Below, piece after piece: positions 35,001-43,801 of a stretch of 64,000 bases of DNA; within the stretch, counting starts at the first letter, position 1, and each line of letters opens with the position of its first letter. The notes beneath the pieces are model-generated. The model did not search any database and was not told the origin of the DNA. It saw only the letters and a list, made by a program, of their open reading frames with translations. The DNA comes from Streptomyces sp. NBC_01445 (GTDB lineage: Bacteria > Actinomycetota > Actinomycetes > Streptomycetales > Streptomycetaceae), in contig NZ_CP109485.1 in NCBI RefSeq assembly GCF_035918235.1, positions 9,393,001 through 9,457,000 of the forward strand. Reading direction: 5' to 3'. The translations under genes were made by a program, and so were the position numbers.

Positions 35001-36072
35001 GGACGAGCATCACACGAGCTGAGTTTTTATCCCGAGGTCGGGACACCCCGCACGTGGTGCACGTATACGTTCGTTCCCAGAGAGGCAGCGCGTGCTTGGT
35101 TCTCGCTCCGCAGTCTGCGCAGTCCATCGTGGTGTGCGCCGGGTGCACCAGGTGCACACACCGGCCGTGCTTACGGCCCATCTCGACCAGGGCTGTCTTC
35201 GTCGCGCCGATCGCCGCGTCAGCGGCCTTCTTGGCCATGGTGGACTTCGCGAGGAACTTCGGCCGGAAGTCCTCCACGGCCAGGGCGTCATGGTCGCGGA
35301 CGACCTTTTTGGCCCACTTGCGGGCGGTGTCCTGACGCTGCCGGGCCACCTTCTTGTGCAGCTTCGCCGTCTGCCGCTTCGCCTCGCGGTAGCCCTTCGA
35401 TCCGGCGTGTCCACGCTTCGGCTTACGCCGGGACATCATCCGCTGATAGTGCGCCAAGCGCTGGGCGGCGTTCTTCCCGTGCTGCGGGTGGGCAAGGTCG
35501 TGGTCATCGCTGGTGGTGGTCGCGGTCTCCTTCACACCCCAGTCGATCCCGATCACCCGGCCGGTTCCCGGCAGCGTCTCGGTCATGCTCGCCACGACGA
35601 ACGACGCGTACCAAGCTCCGGTGCTGTCGCGGTAGACGCGGACGCTGGAGGGTGGCTTAGGGAGGGCACGCGACCACACGACCGTCACGGCGATGCCGCC
35701 TGCCAAGTGCAGGCGGCCGTCCTTGAGCCGAAAACCCCGCTGGGTGTAGTTCAACGACAAGTCGTCCTGGTGCTTCTTCTTGTACTTGGGCATCCCGGCC
35801 CGCTGCCGCATCGGCACAGCGGCCTTGATGTCCTTCAGCGCCTTCGCCCGCGACTTCGCGAAATCGCGTATCACCTGCTGCTGAACAACGCTGGAGCCTT
35901 CGCGCAGCCAGCCCATACAGGCACGCGCCTGGGTCAGCATCTTGTCCAGCCGGGCCGGACCGCACTTCTCGTTCTCGGCGTGCGCCCTCTTCGAGCGAGC
36001 GCAGCACTCATTCCACACCCACCGGCACCGCGCCCATTCCGCTTCGAGGGCGCCCGTCGCGGTGGACGACAC
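34978..36072 (-). CDS. tnpB: TnpB, RNA-guided DNA nuclease of an IS605-group element
   Basis: 364 residues. The RuvC-like site looks complete: Asp177 in GIDWGVKET, Glu267 in AVEDFRPK and Asp348 in PRDKNSARVM. The zinc finger has both pairs (CADCG and CTTCG). The N-terminus is doubtful: the frame starts at a GTG (36072), but the usual upstream residues HARYTLRLR continue in this frame without a start. The normal leader MTTAAQETAGVG lies one frame away from ATG 36134. A small frameshift near 36107 has probably cut off the true start. The enzyme may still be made from GTG 36072. Confidence 0.85.
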   Translation of the reverse strand: MSSTATGALEAEWARCRWVWNECCARSKRAHAENEKCGPARLDKMLTQARACMGWLREGSSVVQQQVIRDFAKSRAKALKDIKAAVPMRQRAGMPKYKKKHQDDLSLNYTQRGFRLKDGRLHLAGGIAVTVVWSRALPKPPSSVRVYRDSTGAWYASFVVASMTETLPGTGRVIGIDWGVKETATTTSDDHDLAHPQHGKNAAQRLAHYQRMMSRRKPKRGHAGSKGYREAKRQTAKLHKKVARQRQDTARKWAKKVVRDHDALAVEDFRPKFLAKSTMAKKAADAAIGATKTALVEMGRKHGRCVHLVHPAHTTMDCADCGARTKHALPLWERTYTCTTCGVSRPRDKNSARVMLVRAGLCPG

Positions 36073-36351
36073 ACGAAGGCGGAGGGTGTATCGGGCATGC
36101 CCACACCTGCCGTCTCCTGCGCCGCGGTCGTCATGAACAGCAACCTATCCGGGAGGACTGACAATTGAGAGCTCAGATCCAATATGGGCTGCCCCACCAC
36201 CACGGCGGGTGCACGCCGATCCGCCCTGCCGGCGAATCGGCTTCTCCTGCCCCGCTCCACAGGAGTCCGACTCCTCCCCGACCTGAGGCCCGGGGCGTCC
36301 TCGGAGGAATCCGGTGAACACCGGGTTCCGGTGGTCGCCGGCCGGACGCGG

Positions 36352-38406
36352 TCAGGGAGTGGAAGGGCTGTCGGACGCCGGTACCGCTATGACGAGGGCG
36401 TCGACCGCGAGGGCTCCTTCCGGTGAGACGCGGACCGGGTTGAGCTCGATCTCGCCGAGGTCGCCACGGTCGACGATCAGCTGGGAGACGGCTACGACGA
36501 CTGCCGCCAGGGCGTCGACATCGACAGGACGGCTGCCGCGCCAGCCGGCCAGCAGCGGCCATGACCGGAGCCGGCGGATCATCTCGCGGGCGGTGTCGTG
36601 GGAGCACGGAGCCAGCTCGAGAGCGAGATCCTGGGTGAGCTCGGCCTGCACTCCGCCGGCGCCGACCACGACGACCGGGCCGAACGACGGGTCCCGCCGG
36701 GCGGCGACGATCACCTCGACCACATCCGTGCGCCGGTCCATCTCCTCGACCACATAGCCGTGAGACCCCAGCCGCGCCACCATGTCGTCGTAGGCGGCGC
36801 CGAGCGCGGCGGCATCGTGGAGTTCGGTCGCGACGCCGCCGTGCTCCGTCTTGTGCTCCAGCCAGTCGGCTTTGAGGACGACCGGAGCCGAGAGGGACCG
36901 CATCGCCGCACGGGGATCGGGCGTGCCCGGCGCGATGCCGACCGCGGCGGGGAACGGGACGCCCGCATCGGCCAACAGCTCTCGGGCGGCCGAATATCCG
37001 GCACCCGGCGCGACTCGATGCTTCGCGGCGGACGCATGCGGTACGCGCGGACGGGATGCCTGAGTGAAGCGGTGCGCGGTCTCCACCGCCCGCAGGGCCG
37101 CCTCGATGTCGGTGAAGGTCGGCACTCCGGCCGAGCGCAACTCGCTTACGGTATTGGTGTGTTCGGCCATCGAGTGGACGACGATGGGTAGCGCGCGCTC
37201 GGCGGCCAGTGAGCCGATGGCCCGCGCGACCTCCGACTCGGCCGCCTGATGTCCGGGGATGTCGCGGCCGTAGCTGCCGAAGTAGCCGGTCAGGACCACG
37301 GCGTCGGTGACCGAGGTATCGGCGAGTACCGCCGGAGTCGACGCGTACGTGGAGACGTCCTCCTCACCCGCACCGGCGAGGTCGACAGGGTTCGCGACCG
37401 CGGCGTGCGGCGGCAGCTGGGCCGCCAGGCGCTCCTGGACCTCCGGGGAGAACTCGACGACGGTCAGGCCGAGCCGGGACGCGGTGTCCGCGGCGACGGC
37501 CCCTTGTCCGCCACTGTCGGCCACGATCGCGACCCTGCGCCCTCGCACAGGCGCGGACCGGAGCAACAGCGTCGCTGTGTCGACGAGTTGGACCGGAGAC
37601 TCGACGCGTACCGCACCGACCGTCCGGCAGGCGGCATCCACGACGTCGATGCCCGATGTCATGGAGCCGGTGTGCGAACGGGCCGCCTGCCGAGCGGCCT
37701 TGCTGGCGCCGACCGTCAGCAGGAGCACCGGCTTGCCCGCATCGCGCAGGCGGTCAAGGGCGTCCAGGAGCCGCTCGCCGTCGCCGAAACTCTCCAGATA
37801 GACCGCGACGACGCGGGTGGCTTCATGGTGGGCCAGGTCGGCGAGCAGTTCGGCGGCGCCCACGTCGAGCTGGCTGCCGACGGAGACGAACCTGGAGACG
37901 CCGATGCCGGCGCTCGCAGCCATCCCTGCGATCTCCAGGCCCAGCTGTCCGCTCTGCGACACGATCGCGAGGCTGCCGGGCGCGAACCGGCCCCAGGCCA
38001 GCTCCAGTTCGCCCGACGCGTCGTAGAGACCGAGGCAGTTCGGACCGAGCAGCCGGGTCGCGCTCGCCGCTATCACGTCAACGATCGCGGCCTCGTCCTC
38101 GACGCCCGCTGTGATCGCGAGCAGACCGGGCACGCCGAGAGCGACGGCATCTCGGACTCCGGAGGCGAGGGCGGAGGCGGGGACGGCGAAGGCGACCAGA
38201 TCGGGGACCTCGGGCAGCGCGTCGAGGCTCGGGTGGCTGCGGCGGTCGAGGACCTCGCCGCCGCGCATGTTGACCAGGTGCACGCGGCGCCGGTGCGCGC
38301 CCGCGATGGCGCCGCGGGCGAGCCAGTGGCCCCACTTGGCCGGGTTGTCGGTGGCGCCGACGACGGCGACCGACTCCGGGGCGCGGAAGACGTCGAGAGT
38401 GGTCAT
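36352..38406 (-). CDS. ADP-forming acyl-CoA (acetate-CoA) ligase family protein
   Basis: 684 residues in one chain. A CoA-binding domain comes first (FRAPESVAVVGATDNPAKWG). A succinyl-CoA-ligase-like region follows with the catalytic histidine in ARSHTGSM. The C-terminal half is an ATP-grasp domain (about 470-680) with PVVLKADWLEHKTEHGGV and LGEIELNPVRV. The family makes acyl-CoA from a carboxylic acid with ATP giving ADP. The start overlaps the stop of the acyl-CoA dehydrogenase gene (ATGA), so the two are translationally coupled. It is last in the three-gene operon with the APC permease. Likely role: activation of an acid made from an amine or amino acid. Confidence 0.88.
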   Translation of the reverse strand: MTTLDVFRAPESVAVVGATDNPAKWGHWLARGAIAGAHRRRVHLVNMRGGEVLDRRSHPSLDALPEVPDLVAFAVPASALASGVRDAVALGVPGLLAITAGVEDEAAIVDVIAASATRLLGPNCLGLYDASGELELAWGRFAPGSLAIVSQSGQLGLEIAGMAASAGIGVSRFVSVGSQLDVGAAELLADLAHHEATRVVAVYLESFGDGERLLDALDRLRDAGKPVLLLTVGASKAARQAARSHTGSMTSGIDVVDAACRTVGAVRVESPVQLVDTATLLLRSAPVRGRRVAIVADSGGQGAVAADTASRLGLTVVEFSPEVQERLAAQLPPHAAVANPVDLAGAGEEDVSTYASTPAVLADTSVTDAVVLTGYFGSYGRDIPGHQAAESEVARAIGSLAAERALPIVVHSMAEHTNTVSELRSAGVPTFTDIEAALRAVETAHRFTQASRPRVPHASAAKHRVAPGAGYSAARELLADAGVPFPAAVGIAPGTPDPRAAMRSLSAPVVLKADWLEHKTEHGGVATELHDAAALGAAYDDMVARLGSHGYVVEEMDRRTDVVEVIVAARRDPSFGPVVVVGAGGVQAELTQDLALELAPCSHDTAREMIRRLRSWPLLAGWRGSRPVDVDALAAVVVAVSQLIVDRGDLGEIELNPVRVSPEGALAVDALVIAVPASDSPSTP

Positions 38407-39569
38407 GACTTCGCGAGCGCCCTGGAGATGACCAGCCGCTGGATGTCGGAGGTGCCTTCCTCGATCTCCTCGAGTTTCGCGTCGCGCATCCACTTCTCGG
38501 CCAGGAACTCCTGCGAGTAGCCCCAGCCGCCCAGCGTCTGCACGGCGGCCCACGTGTTGAACATGGCGTTCTCCGAGCCGGTCAGCTTCGCCATCGCCGA
38601 CTCCGCGGTGACCTTCTCGCCCTGGTCGAAGAGGCGTGCCGCGCGCATCGTCACCAGGTGGGCGGTGTCGGCGCGGGTCGCCATGTCGGCGAGCCGGAAC
38701 GCGACCGCCTGGTGCTCGATGATGGGCACGCCGAACTGCACGCGCTCCTGGGCGTACTCCACGGCCAGATCCAGCGCGGCCCGGCACAGGCCCGCGCAGG
38801 ACGCACCGATCAGGATGCGTGAGGCGTCGAAGGTGCGCATCAGGCCCAGGAAGCCCTGTCCCTCGGCGCCGAGCCGGTCGGCCGCGGGGACCCGTACGTT
38901 GTCGAGGAACACCTCGGCGTTGACGATGGCGCGCTGCCCCATCTTGCGCATCGGCCTGCCCACGGTCAGTCCGGGCGTGTCCCGGTCGATGACGAACGCG
39001 GTCACGCCGCGCGCCCGGAGCGACGGGTCGACCGTGGCGAACACGACGAACCACTGTGCGTAGGGGGCGTTGGAGATCCAGGCCTTCTGGCCGCTGAGCA
39101 CATAGTGATCGCCGTCGCGCACCGCGCGCGTGCGGATGCCGGCGGCGTCCGAACCGTGGTCGGGTTCGGTGACGGCGAGGGCGGTCAACGGGGGAGTGTC
39201 GGTGGTGAGCGGCCGCAGCCACCGCTCCTTCTGTGCCTGCGTGCCGAGTTCGAGAATGGGATCGGCGAAGAAGCCGCTGGAGGTGAGCAGATTGCCGATG
39301 GCGATGTCGCCGTGGCACAGCTCCTGCTGTACGAGCACCTGCGTGACCATGTCGGTCACTCCGCCGCCGCCGAACTCCGCCGGGATCATGAAAGCGGCCA
39401 GGCCTGTCCTTGCGGCCTTGTCCCACAGGTCCAGCGGTGACTCGGTCCGGGCGTCGTCGACGGCGCGGGCGCGGGGGCGGATCTCGGCGGCGGCGAAGTC
39501 GCGGGCGAGCCGGATGAAGTCGTGCTGCTCGGCGGAGAGGCCGAGCGCGTCGCGTACGGGGTAGGGCAT
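38403..39569 (-). CDS. Acyl-CoA dehydrogenase
   Basis: 388 residues, a normal length for this flavoprotein family. Recognisable blocks: ALAVTEPDHGSDAAGIRT (FAD/acyl binding), GQKAWISNAPYAQWFVVFAT, and the C-terminal GGWGYSQEFLAEKWMRDAKL with EEIEEGTSDIQRLVISRAL, which holds the usual region of the catalytic glutamate. It introduces a double bond next to the thioester of a CoA-bound acid and passes electrons to ETF. It lies 42 bp after the permease gene and overlaps the CoA ligase gene by 4 bp. Confidence 0.93.
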   Translation of the reverse strand: MPYPVRDALGLSAEQHDFIRLARDFAAAEIRPRARAVDDARTESPLDLWDKAARTGLAAFMIPAEFGGGGVTDMVTQVLVQQELCHGDIAIGNLLTSSGFFADPILELGTQAQKERWLRPLTTDTPPLTALAVTEPDHGSDAAGIRTRAVRDGDHYVLSGQKAWISNAPYAQWFVVFATVDPSLRARGVTAFVIDRDTPGLTVGRPMRKMGQRAIVNAEVFLDNVRVPAADRLGAEGQGFLGLMRTFDASRILIGASCAGLCRAALDLAVEYAQERVQFGVPIIEHQAVAFRLADMATRADTAHLVTMRAARLFDQGEKVTAESAMAKLTGSENAMFNTWAAVQTLGGWGYSQEFLAEKWMRDAKLEEIEEGTSDIQRLVISRALAKS

Positions 39570-39611
39570 GGCGAACTCCGTGGTGGGAGGGCTACTGAGG
39601 GGCTGTGACGT

Positions 39612-41195
39612 TCAGCGGGAGATGCGCTCGTGCGGGGGCCGGTGCTCGGCGACGGCGGCGGTCTCCTTCGGCGCCCCGGTGAAGAACCGCGGTGCGATGC
39701 GCCCGTAGGCCAGCATCAGCAGGTAGCCGAGGAGGAGCGTCCCGACGCCGATGATGAAGACTCCGCCGACGCGCCAGTGGGGTGCGAAGGGGAGGGTCCA
39801 GGACGTGTAGCTGTTCACCGGGTCCCAGTCGTTCTTCAGGCTCCACAGCCCGGCCGCGACGAGGGTCAGGCCGCCGATCGCGGGCAGGGTGAGGCGCAGC
39901 CAGAAGTCGGCGGCGCTGCGCCGCCATTGGGTGCGGTGGGCCCAGGCCGAGGTGAGGCCCGTGAGGCCGTAGTAGAACGCGATCATGAGCCCGCAGGAGG
40001 ACACGGCGTCGCCGATGACCTGGCCGTGGCTCAGGAAGTTCATGACGACGTAGCAGACCGCTCCCGCGACTCCGGTGGCGATGGTGCTGAACTGCGGGAT
40101 GGAGTAACGCGGGTGGACTTTGGCGAAGACGCGCGGCGCGGCTCCGCGGCCGCCCATCGCCAGGAGCGTGCGCCCCAGGGAGAGCACGGTCGTCTCGGTG
40201 GACGCGGCTGCGGAGGACAGCACCATCAGGACGAGCAGATGCCACAGGAAGGACCCGAAGCCGCTGTCGCCGAAGACGGCCTTGCCGATGGCGGAGAAGA
40301 CGTCACCGAAGTTGTCGGGGTTGCCGAGCCCCGTGCCGGTCGTGCCGGTGCCGGCGAAGGCCAGGGTCGCCACGGTCGAGACGAGGTGGAGCACGAGCAG
40401 CATGACCGTGGAGGAGACGGCGGCGACGCCGGGTGTCCGGTGCCGGTCGGTGGTCTCTTCGTTGACGGTGAGCGCGGTCTCCCAGCCCCAGTAGATGAAG
40501 AGCATCAGGACGAGGCCGCTGACGAATGCGCTGGGTGAGGAGATTTCGAACGGGTTGAGCCAGGACCAGTGCGGATGCCGTGCGCCGGCACCGGCGTTCC
40601 CCGTGTAGACGCGTACGAGGGCGACCACCGAGAAGACCGCGAGCATCGCGAACTCGAGGAAGAGCAGGGCGCGTTGGACGGCGGCGGCCACTTCGATGCC
40701 GCGGTAGCAGACGGCCGTCATCAGGGCGATCCAGCCGAGTCCCGCCAGGAGGACCCAGGGGCTGGACGGGTCGGAGCCGATGCCTTTCGCGCCGAAGAGG
40801 ATGAAGACGTACTGGCCGGCGACCTGGGCCAGGCTCGCCATCACCAGGGTGAACGAGGTGATGATGGCCCAGCCGCCCATGAAGCCGACGCGTGGGCCGA
40901 GGACACGGGTGGCCCAGGTGAAGATGGTTCCGCAGTCCGGCTCCTGGCGGTTGAGAGCGGCGTAGCCGAAGGAGACGAAGAGGATCGGGACGAACGCGAG
41001 CACGACGATCGACGGCGCCTGGAAGCCGACGAAGGCGACGATGAACGCGAGGGTCGCGGCGAGGCTGTAGGCGGGGGCGGCGGACGCCACCGAGAGGATC
41101 AGGCTCGTGGTCATGCCGAGCGCACCGGTGCGCAGGCCCTTTTCCCGCGAGCTGTCGGGTGCGGCATCCGAAGTGGTGTCAGGTGACGTTGCCAT
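39612..41195 (-). CDS. APC-family amino-acid/amine permease
   Basis: 527 residues with about 12 membrane helices. SLILSVASAAPAYSLAATLA and the polar EPDCGTIFTWATRVLGPRVG match the APC family of amino-acid and polyamine importers. The ATG at 41195 has GGGGG 7 nt upstream. It is first of a three-gene operon and divergent from the amine oxidase gene, so an amine is the most likely cargo. The promoter region holds two inverted copies of a 25-bp element that should bind the nearby TetR-type regulator. Confidence 0.88.
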   Translation of the reverse strand: MATSPDTTSDAAPDSSREKGLRTGALGMTTSLILSVASAAPAYSLAATLAFIVAFVGFQAPSIVVLAFVPILFVSFGYAALNRQEPDCGTIFTWATRVLGPRVGFMGGWAIITSFTLVMASLAQVAGQYVFILFGAKGIGSDPSSPWVLLAGLGWIALMTAVCYRGIEVAAAVQRALLFLEFAMLAVFSVVALVRVYTGNAGAGARHPHWSWLNPFEISSPSAFVSGLVLMLFIYWGWETALTVNEETTDRHRTPGVAAVSSTVMLLVLHLVSTVATLAFAGTGTTGTGLGNPDNFGDVFSAIGKAVFGDSGFGSFLWHLLVLMVLSSAAASTETTVLSLGRTLLAMGGRGAAPRVFAKVHPRYSIPQFSTIATGVAGAVCYVVMNFLSHGQVIGDAVSSCGLMIAFYYGLTGLTSAWAHRTQWRRSAADFWLRLTLPAIGGLTLVAAGLWSLKNDWDPVNSYTSWTLPFAPHWRVGGVFIIGVGTLLLGYLLMLAYGRIAPRFFTGAPKETAAVAEHRPPHERISR

Positions 41196-41227
41196 GGGCG
41201 GACCCCCTGTCCGGGGTGGGTGGCGAA

Positions 41228-41252
41228 TCGCAAGATTGATGCGTGGGTCAAT
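41228..41252 (-). promoter_or_regulatory. Operator copy 1 for the XRE-TetR regulator
   Basis: Read on the minus strand this is ATTGAC(6 nt)ATCAATCTTGCGA; on the plus strand it contains the dyad ATTGA...TCAAT. It is an inverted copy of the element at 41305-41329 (one mismatch outside the 6-nt spacer) and sits 33 bp before the permease start. Confidence 0.7.
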
Positions 41253-41304
41253 GATGCTGGCGGTGCAGGGCGTGTCAAGGCTTCCGGACGGATTCATCGC
41301 AACG

Positions 41305-41329
41305 ATTGACTGATGGATCAGTCTTGCGA
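41305..41329 (+). promoter_or_regulatory. Operator copy 2 for the XRE-TetR regulator
   Basis: ATTGAC(6 nt)ATCAGTCTTGCGA; it includes the dyad GACTGATGGATCAGTC with perfect 7-bp arms. It ends 14 bp before the amine oxidase start. Confidence 0.7.
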
Positions 41330-41343
41330 CATGCTCTGCGGCC

Positions 41344-42738
41344 ATGTGGGAACAGACCGAAATGGACCTGGTCGAATCCGAGGTGGTCGTCGTGGGCGGC
41401 GGCTACGCGGGACTGGCCGCAGCTCTTCAACTCCATGACCAGGGCGTCGACTTCACCCTCGTCGAGGCCGCCGACCGCGTGGGCGGCCGCGTGCTCACCG
41501 AGACCCGGCCCGCCGGCGTGACGCTCGATCACGGCGGCCAGTGGGTCGGCCCGACCCAGACACACCTGCTCGCCCTCGCGGACCGCTTCGGCTGCGCCAC
41601 CTTCCCGACCTGGGAGACCGGCAAGCACGTCGAGGTGTGGCACGACGGCGGCACCGTCCCCTACATCGGCGCGGCACCGGCCGACGGCCCCGGCATCGCG
41701 GAGTACACCCGCGTCAGCGAAGTCCTCGACGAACTCGCCGGGACCGTGGACACCCGACAGCCCTGGCGCACACCCCGGTTCGCCGAGTGGGACGCCCAGA
41801 CGGCCGAGTCGTTCTTCCGCGCGCAGACCGACGACGCGGACGCCCGGCGCCGCCTGGCACTCGCCGTGCAGGGTCTGTGGTGCGCGGAGCCGTACGAGAT
41901 CTCCCTGTTCCATGTGCTGTTCTACATGGCCGCCGCCGGCGGGTACGAGCAGCTCATGGAGACGCGGGGCTGCGCCCAGGACAGCCGCTTCGTCACCGGA
42001 GCCGCCGGCCCGGCCCGCGCCGTCGCCGACCTCCTCGGCCGGCGCGTCCGGCCAGGTGAGCAGGTCCAGTCGATCGAGTACGACGAGGAAGGCGTCCGCG
42101 TCCGGACCGCGTCCACCGTGTTCGAGGCCCGCAGGGTCATCGTCGCGCTGCCCCCACAGGCGGTCCGCACCATCCGCTTCACCCCGGGGCTCCCCGTCAG
42201 CAGGGACGGCTGGCTGTCCCACAGCCCGATGGGGCGCGTCGCCAAGGTCCACGCGGTGTACGACTCCCCGTTCTGGCGGGCCGCCGGACTCTCGGGCGTC
42301 GCCACGCTCTACGACGACGGACCGGTGGGCGTCGTCTTCGACAACTCCCCCCACGACGCCTCCCGGGGCGTCCTCGTCGGATTCGTGTACGGCGACCGGG
42401 TCACCGACTGGAGCGACCTCGACGATGCCGGCCGCCGTGAGGCCGTACTGGCGAGCTTCACCACCGTCGTCGGGGAGGAGGCGGCACGTCCGCTCGACTA
42501 CACGGAGAAGATCTGGTCGCGGGACACCTTCGCGAAGGGCGGCTACGAGGCGTACGTGACTCCCGGCGGCTGGACGGGATACGGGCGGCGCGGCTGGCGG
42601 AAACCCACCGGGACCGTGCACTGGGCCGGAACCGAGACGGCTAGTCTGTGGAACGGCTACATCGACGGTGCCATTTCGTCGGGCCTGCGAGCGGCCGACG
42701 AGGTCGTGTCGGCACTCTCATCGCAAGCGGAAGGCTGA
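41344..42738 (+). CDS. Flavin monoamine oxidase family protein
   Basis: 464 residues. The FAD-binding start is VVVVGGGYAGLAAALQL with VEAADRVGGRVLTE, then DHGGQWVGPTQTHLLALA, a signature of bacterial putrescine/tyramine-type amine oxidases. The C-terminus has HWAGTETASLWNGYIDGAI, the second FAD contact. It would turn a primary amine into an aldehyde, with hydrogen peroxide and ammonia. It is divergent from the permease operon and directly followed by the regulator. No aldehyde dehydrogenase is adjacent. Confidence 0.92.
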   Translation: MWEQTEMDLVESEVVVVGGGYAGLAAALQLHDQGVDFTLVEAADRVGGRVLTETRPAGVTLDHGGQWVGPTQTHLLALADRFGCATFPTWETGKHVEVWHDGGTVPYIGAAPADGPGIAEYTRVSEVLDELAGTVDTRQPWRTPRFAEWDAQTAESFFRAQTDDADARRRLALAVQGLWCAEPYEISLFHVLFYMAAAGGYEQLMETRGCAQDSRFVTGAAGPARAVADLLGRRVRPGEQVQSIEYDEEGVRVRTASTVFEARRVIVALPPQAVRTIRFTPGLPVSRDGWLSHSPMGRVAKVHAVYDSPFWRAAGLSGVATLYDDGPVGVVFDNSPHDASRGVLVGFVYGDRVTDWSDLDDAGRREAVLASFTTVVGEEAARPLDYTEKIWSRDTFAKGGYEAYVTPGGWTGYGRRGWRKPTGTVHWAGTETASLWNGYIDGAISSGLRAADEVVSALSSQAEG

Positions 42739-42752
42739 ACGGGCCCAGCGCA

Positions 42753-43637
42753 ATGACGTCGATCCAAGGCGGGGCGGGGGACATCGCGGACGGCACCGCG
42801 ACCCTGGCGGACCGGGCGCGGCTCGTGGTGCTCTCGGCGCCCATCAGCCAGCGGGAGTTCGCCGACCGAGTGGGCATGGATCCCACCGCCCTGTCCAAGG
42901 CCCTGCGCGGCAACCGCCGCCTCCAGGACCACGAGGTCGCCGCGATCGCGCAGGTCGGCAAGGTGTCGCAGCGGTATCTGCGCACCGGTGCGGGAAGGCC
43001 GCCCGCCACGGGTGGCGGGCAGGCCGTGCGCCGCCGCGCCGACGCCGTGGACGCCGACCTGCGCCGCGCCCAGATCCTGGAAGCCACCGCCCGCCTCATC
43101 GCCCGCCGCGGGTTCCACAAGGTACGGGTCGCCGACATCGCCCGCGCGTGCGGCACCAGCACCGGCACGGTCCACTACCACTTCCCGACGAAGGATCACG
43201 CCCTGCGGGCCGCGCTCGTCTTCTACGCCGACCGCTTCCACGCGCGCCTCGAAGAGGAGTTCAGGACGGCCGACACCACCGTGGAGAAGCTGCGCCGGCT
43301 GATCGAGGTGCAGCTGACGACCACCGAAGAGGACGCCGACGAATGGTCGGTGTGGGTGCAGTCGTGGAACGAGGCCATCCTCGACCCGACGCTCAGGGAA
43401 GGGCAGAAGGGCGTCCACGTCCGCTGGCGCGAGATCGTGCTCGACCTGCTGCGGACCTGCCAGCGGGAGGGGATGGCGCAGGGTGCGGACGCGGAGGCCA
43501 TGGCCAGCCGCTTCACCAGCATGGTCGACGGCATGGCCATCCAGGTCCTCGCGGGGACGGGCGACATGGACGCGGCGCGGATGCGCGAGCTGTTGCTCGA
43601 TGCCTTCGAGCCGTACATCACCCTGCGCCGGCGGTAG
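42753..43637 (+). CDS. XRE-type HTH fused to a TetR-family regulator
   Basis: 294 residues, longer than a normal TetR (about 200). The first 80 residues hold a Cro/XRE-like helix-turn-helix (ISQREFADRVGMDPTALSKA then LRGNRRLQDHEVAAIAQVG). After a Pro/Gly/Arg linker comes a complete TetR HTH (ILEATARLIARRGFHKVRVA, SSTGT-like GTSTGTVHYHFPTKDHALRA) and a ligand domain related to the BetI C-terminal type. The ATG at 42753 is 14 bp after the oxidase stop. It likely represses both the oxidase and the divergent permease operon through the paired 25-bp elements, with an amine or derived metabolite as inducer. Confidence 0.88.
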   Translation: MTSIQGGAGDIADGTATLADRARLVVLSAPISQREFADRVGMDPTALSKALRGNRRLQDHEVAAIAQVGKVSQRYLRTGAGRPPATGGGQAVRRRADAVDADLRRAQILEATARLIARRGFHKVRVADIARACGTSTGTVHYHFPTKDHALRAALVFYADRFHARLEEEFRTADTTVEKLRRLIEVQLTTTEEDADEWSVWVQSWNEAILDPTLREGQKGVHVRWREIVLDLLRTCQREGMAQGADAEAMASRFTSMVDGMAIQVLAGTGDMDAARMRELLLDAFEPYITLRRR

Positions 43638-43671
43638 TTGACGCACCGCCCGCACCTCGGGCCTCATGCCC

Positions 43672-43800
43672 TCAACTGCCGTCGGCGGCCCGCTCGATCG
43701 CTGCGACGACCGCCTCCACCGCGGTGTCGTAGACAGCCTTCTGGCTGACAGATCTGAGCTGGTCGATATGGGCCCGCGTGGCAGCCTCGTAAGGTCCCTG
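43672..43800 (-). pseudogene. Possible 5'-truncated gene fragment
   Basis: The minus strand encodes GPYEAATRAHIDQLRSVSQK then AVYDTAVEAVVAAIERAADG and a stop. The piece is protein-like, with amphipathic helical spacing, but there is no in-frame start before it runs into the phosphatase gene. It may be the tail of a lost gene. It fills most of the 164-bp gap; nothing else is seen there. Confidence 0.3.
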
Positions 43801-43801
43801 T

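Larger units (their letters stand above)
34896..36175 (-). mobile_element. IS200/IS605-group element carrying only tnpB (IS1341-like)
   Basis: The element holds one gene, tnpB, with no TnpA. Its right end is recognisable: after the tnpB stop, a hairpin region ends in GGGGGAGG followed by TTTCAA (34896-34901), as in many actinomycete IS605 elements. The left end is not precise; I place it near the CTCTCAATTGTCAG segment (about 36160-36175) upstream of the gene. Without TnpA it would need help to move. Confidence 0.7.

Noticed and set aside
36352..39426. A 1024-residue minus-strand frame that would fuse an extra N-terminal part to the CoA ligase
   Set aside because: The upstream part lies over the acyl-CoA dehydrogenase gene in another frame and is Arg-rich; the ATGA overlap at 38403-38406 gives a clear separate start.
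42641..43168. Minus-strand frame over the TetR gene
   Set aside because: No ribosome site and no protein-like composition; the XRE-TetR gene on the plus strand explains the region.
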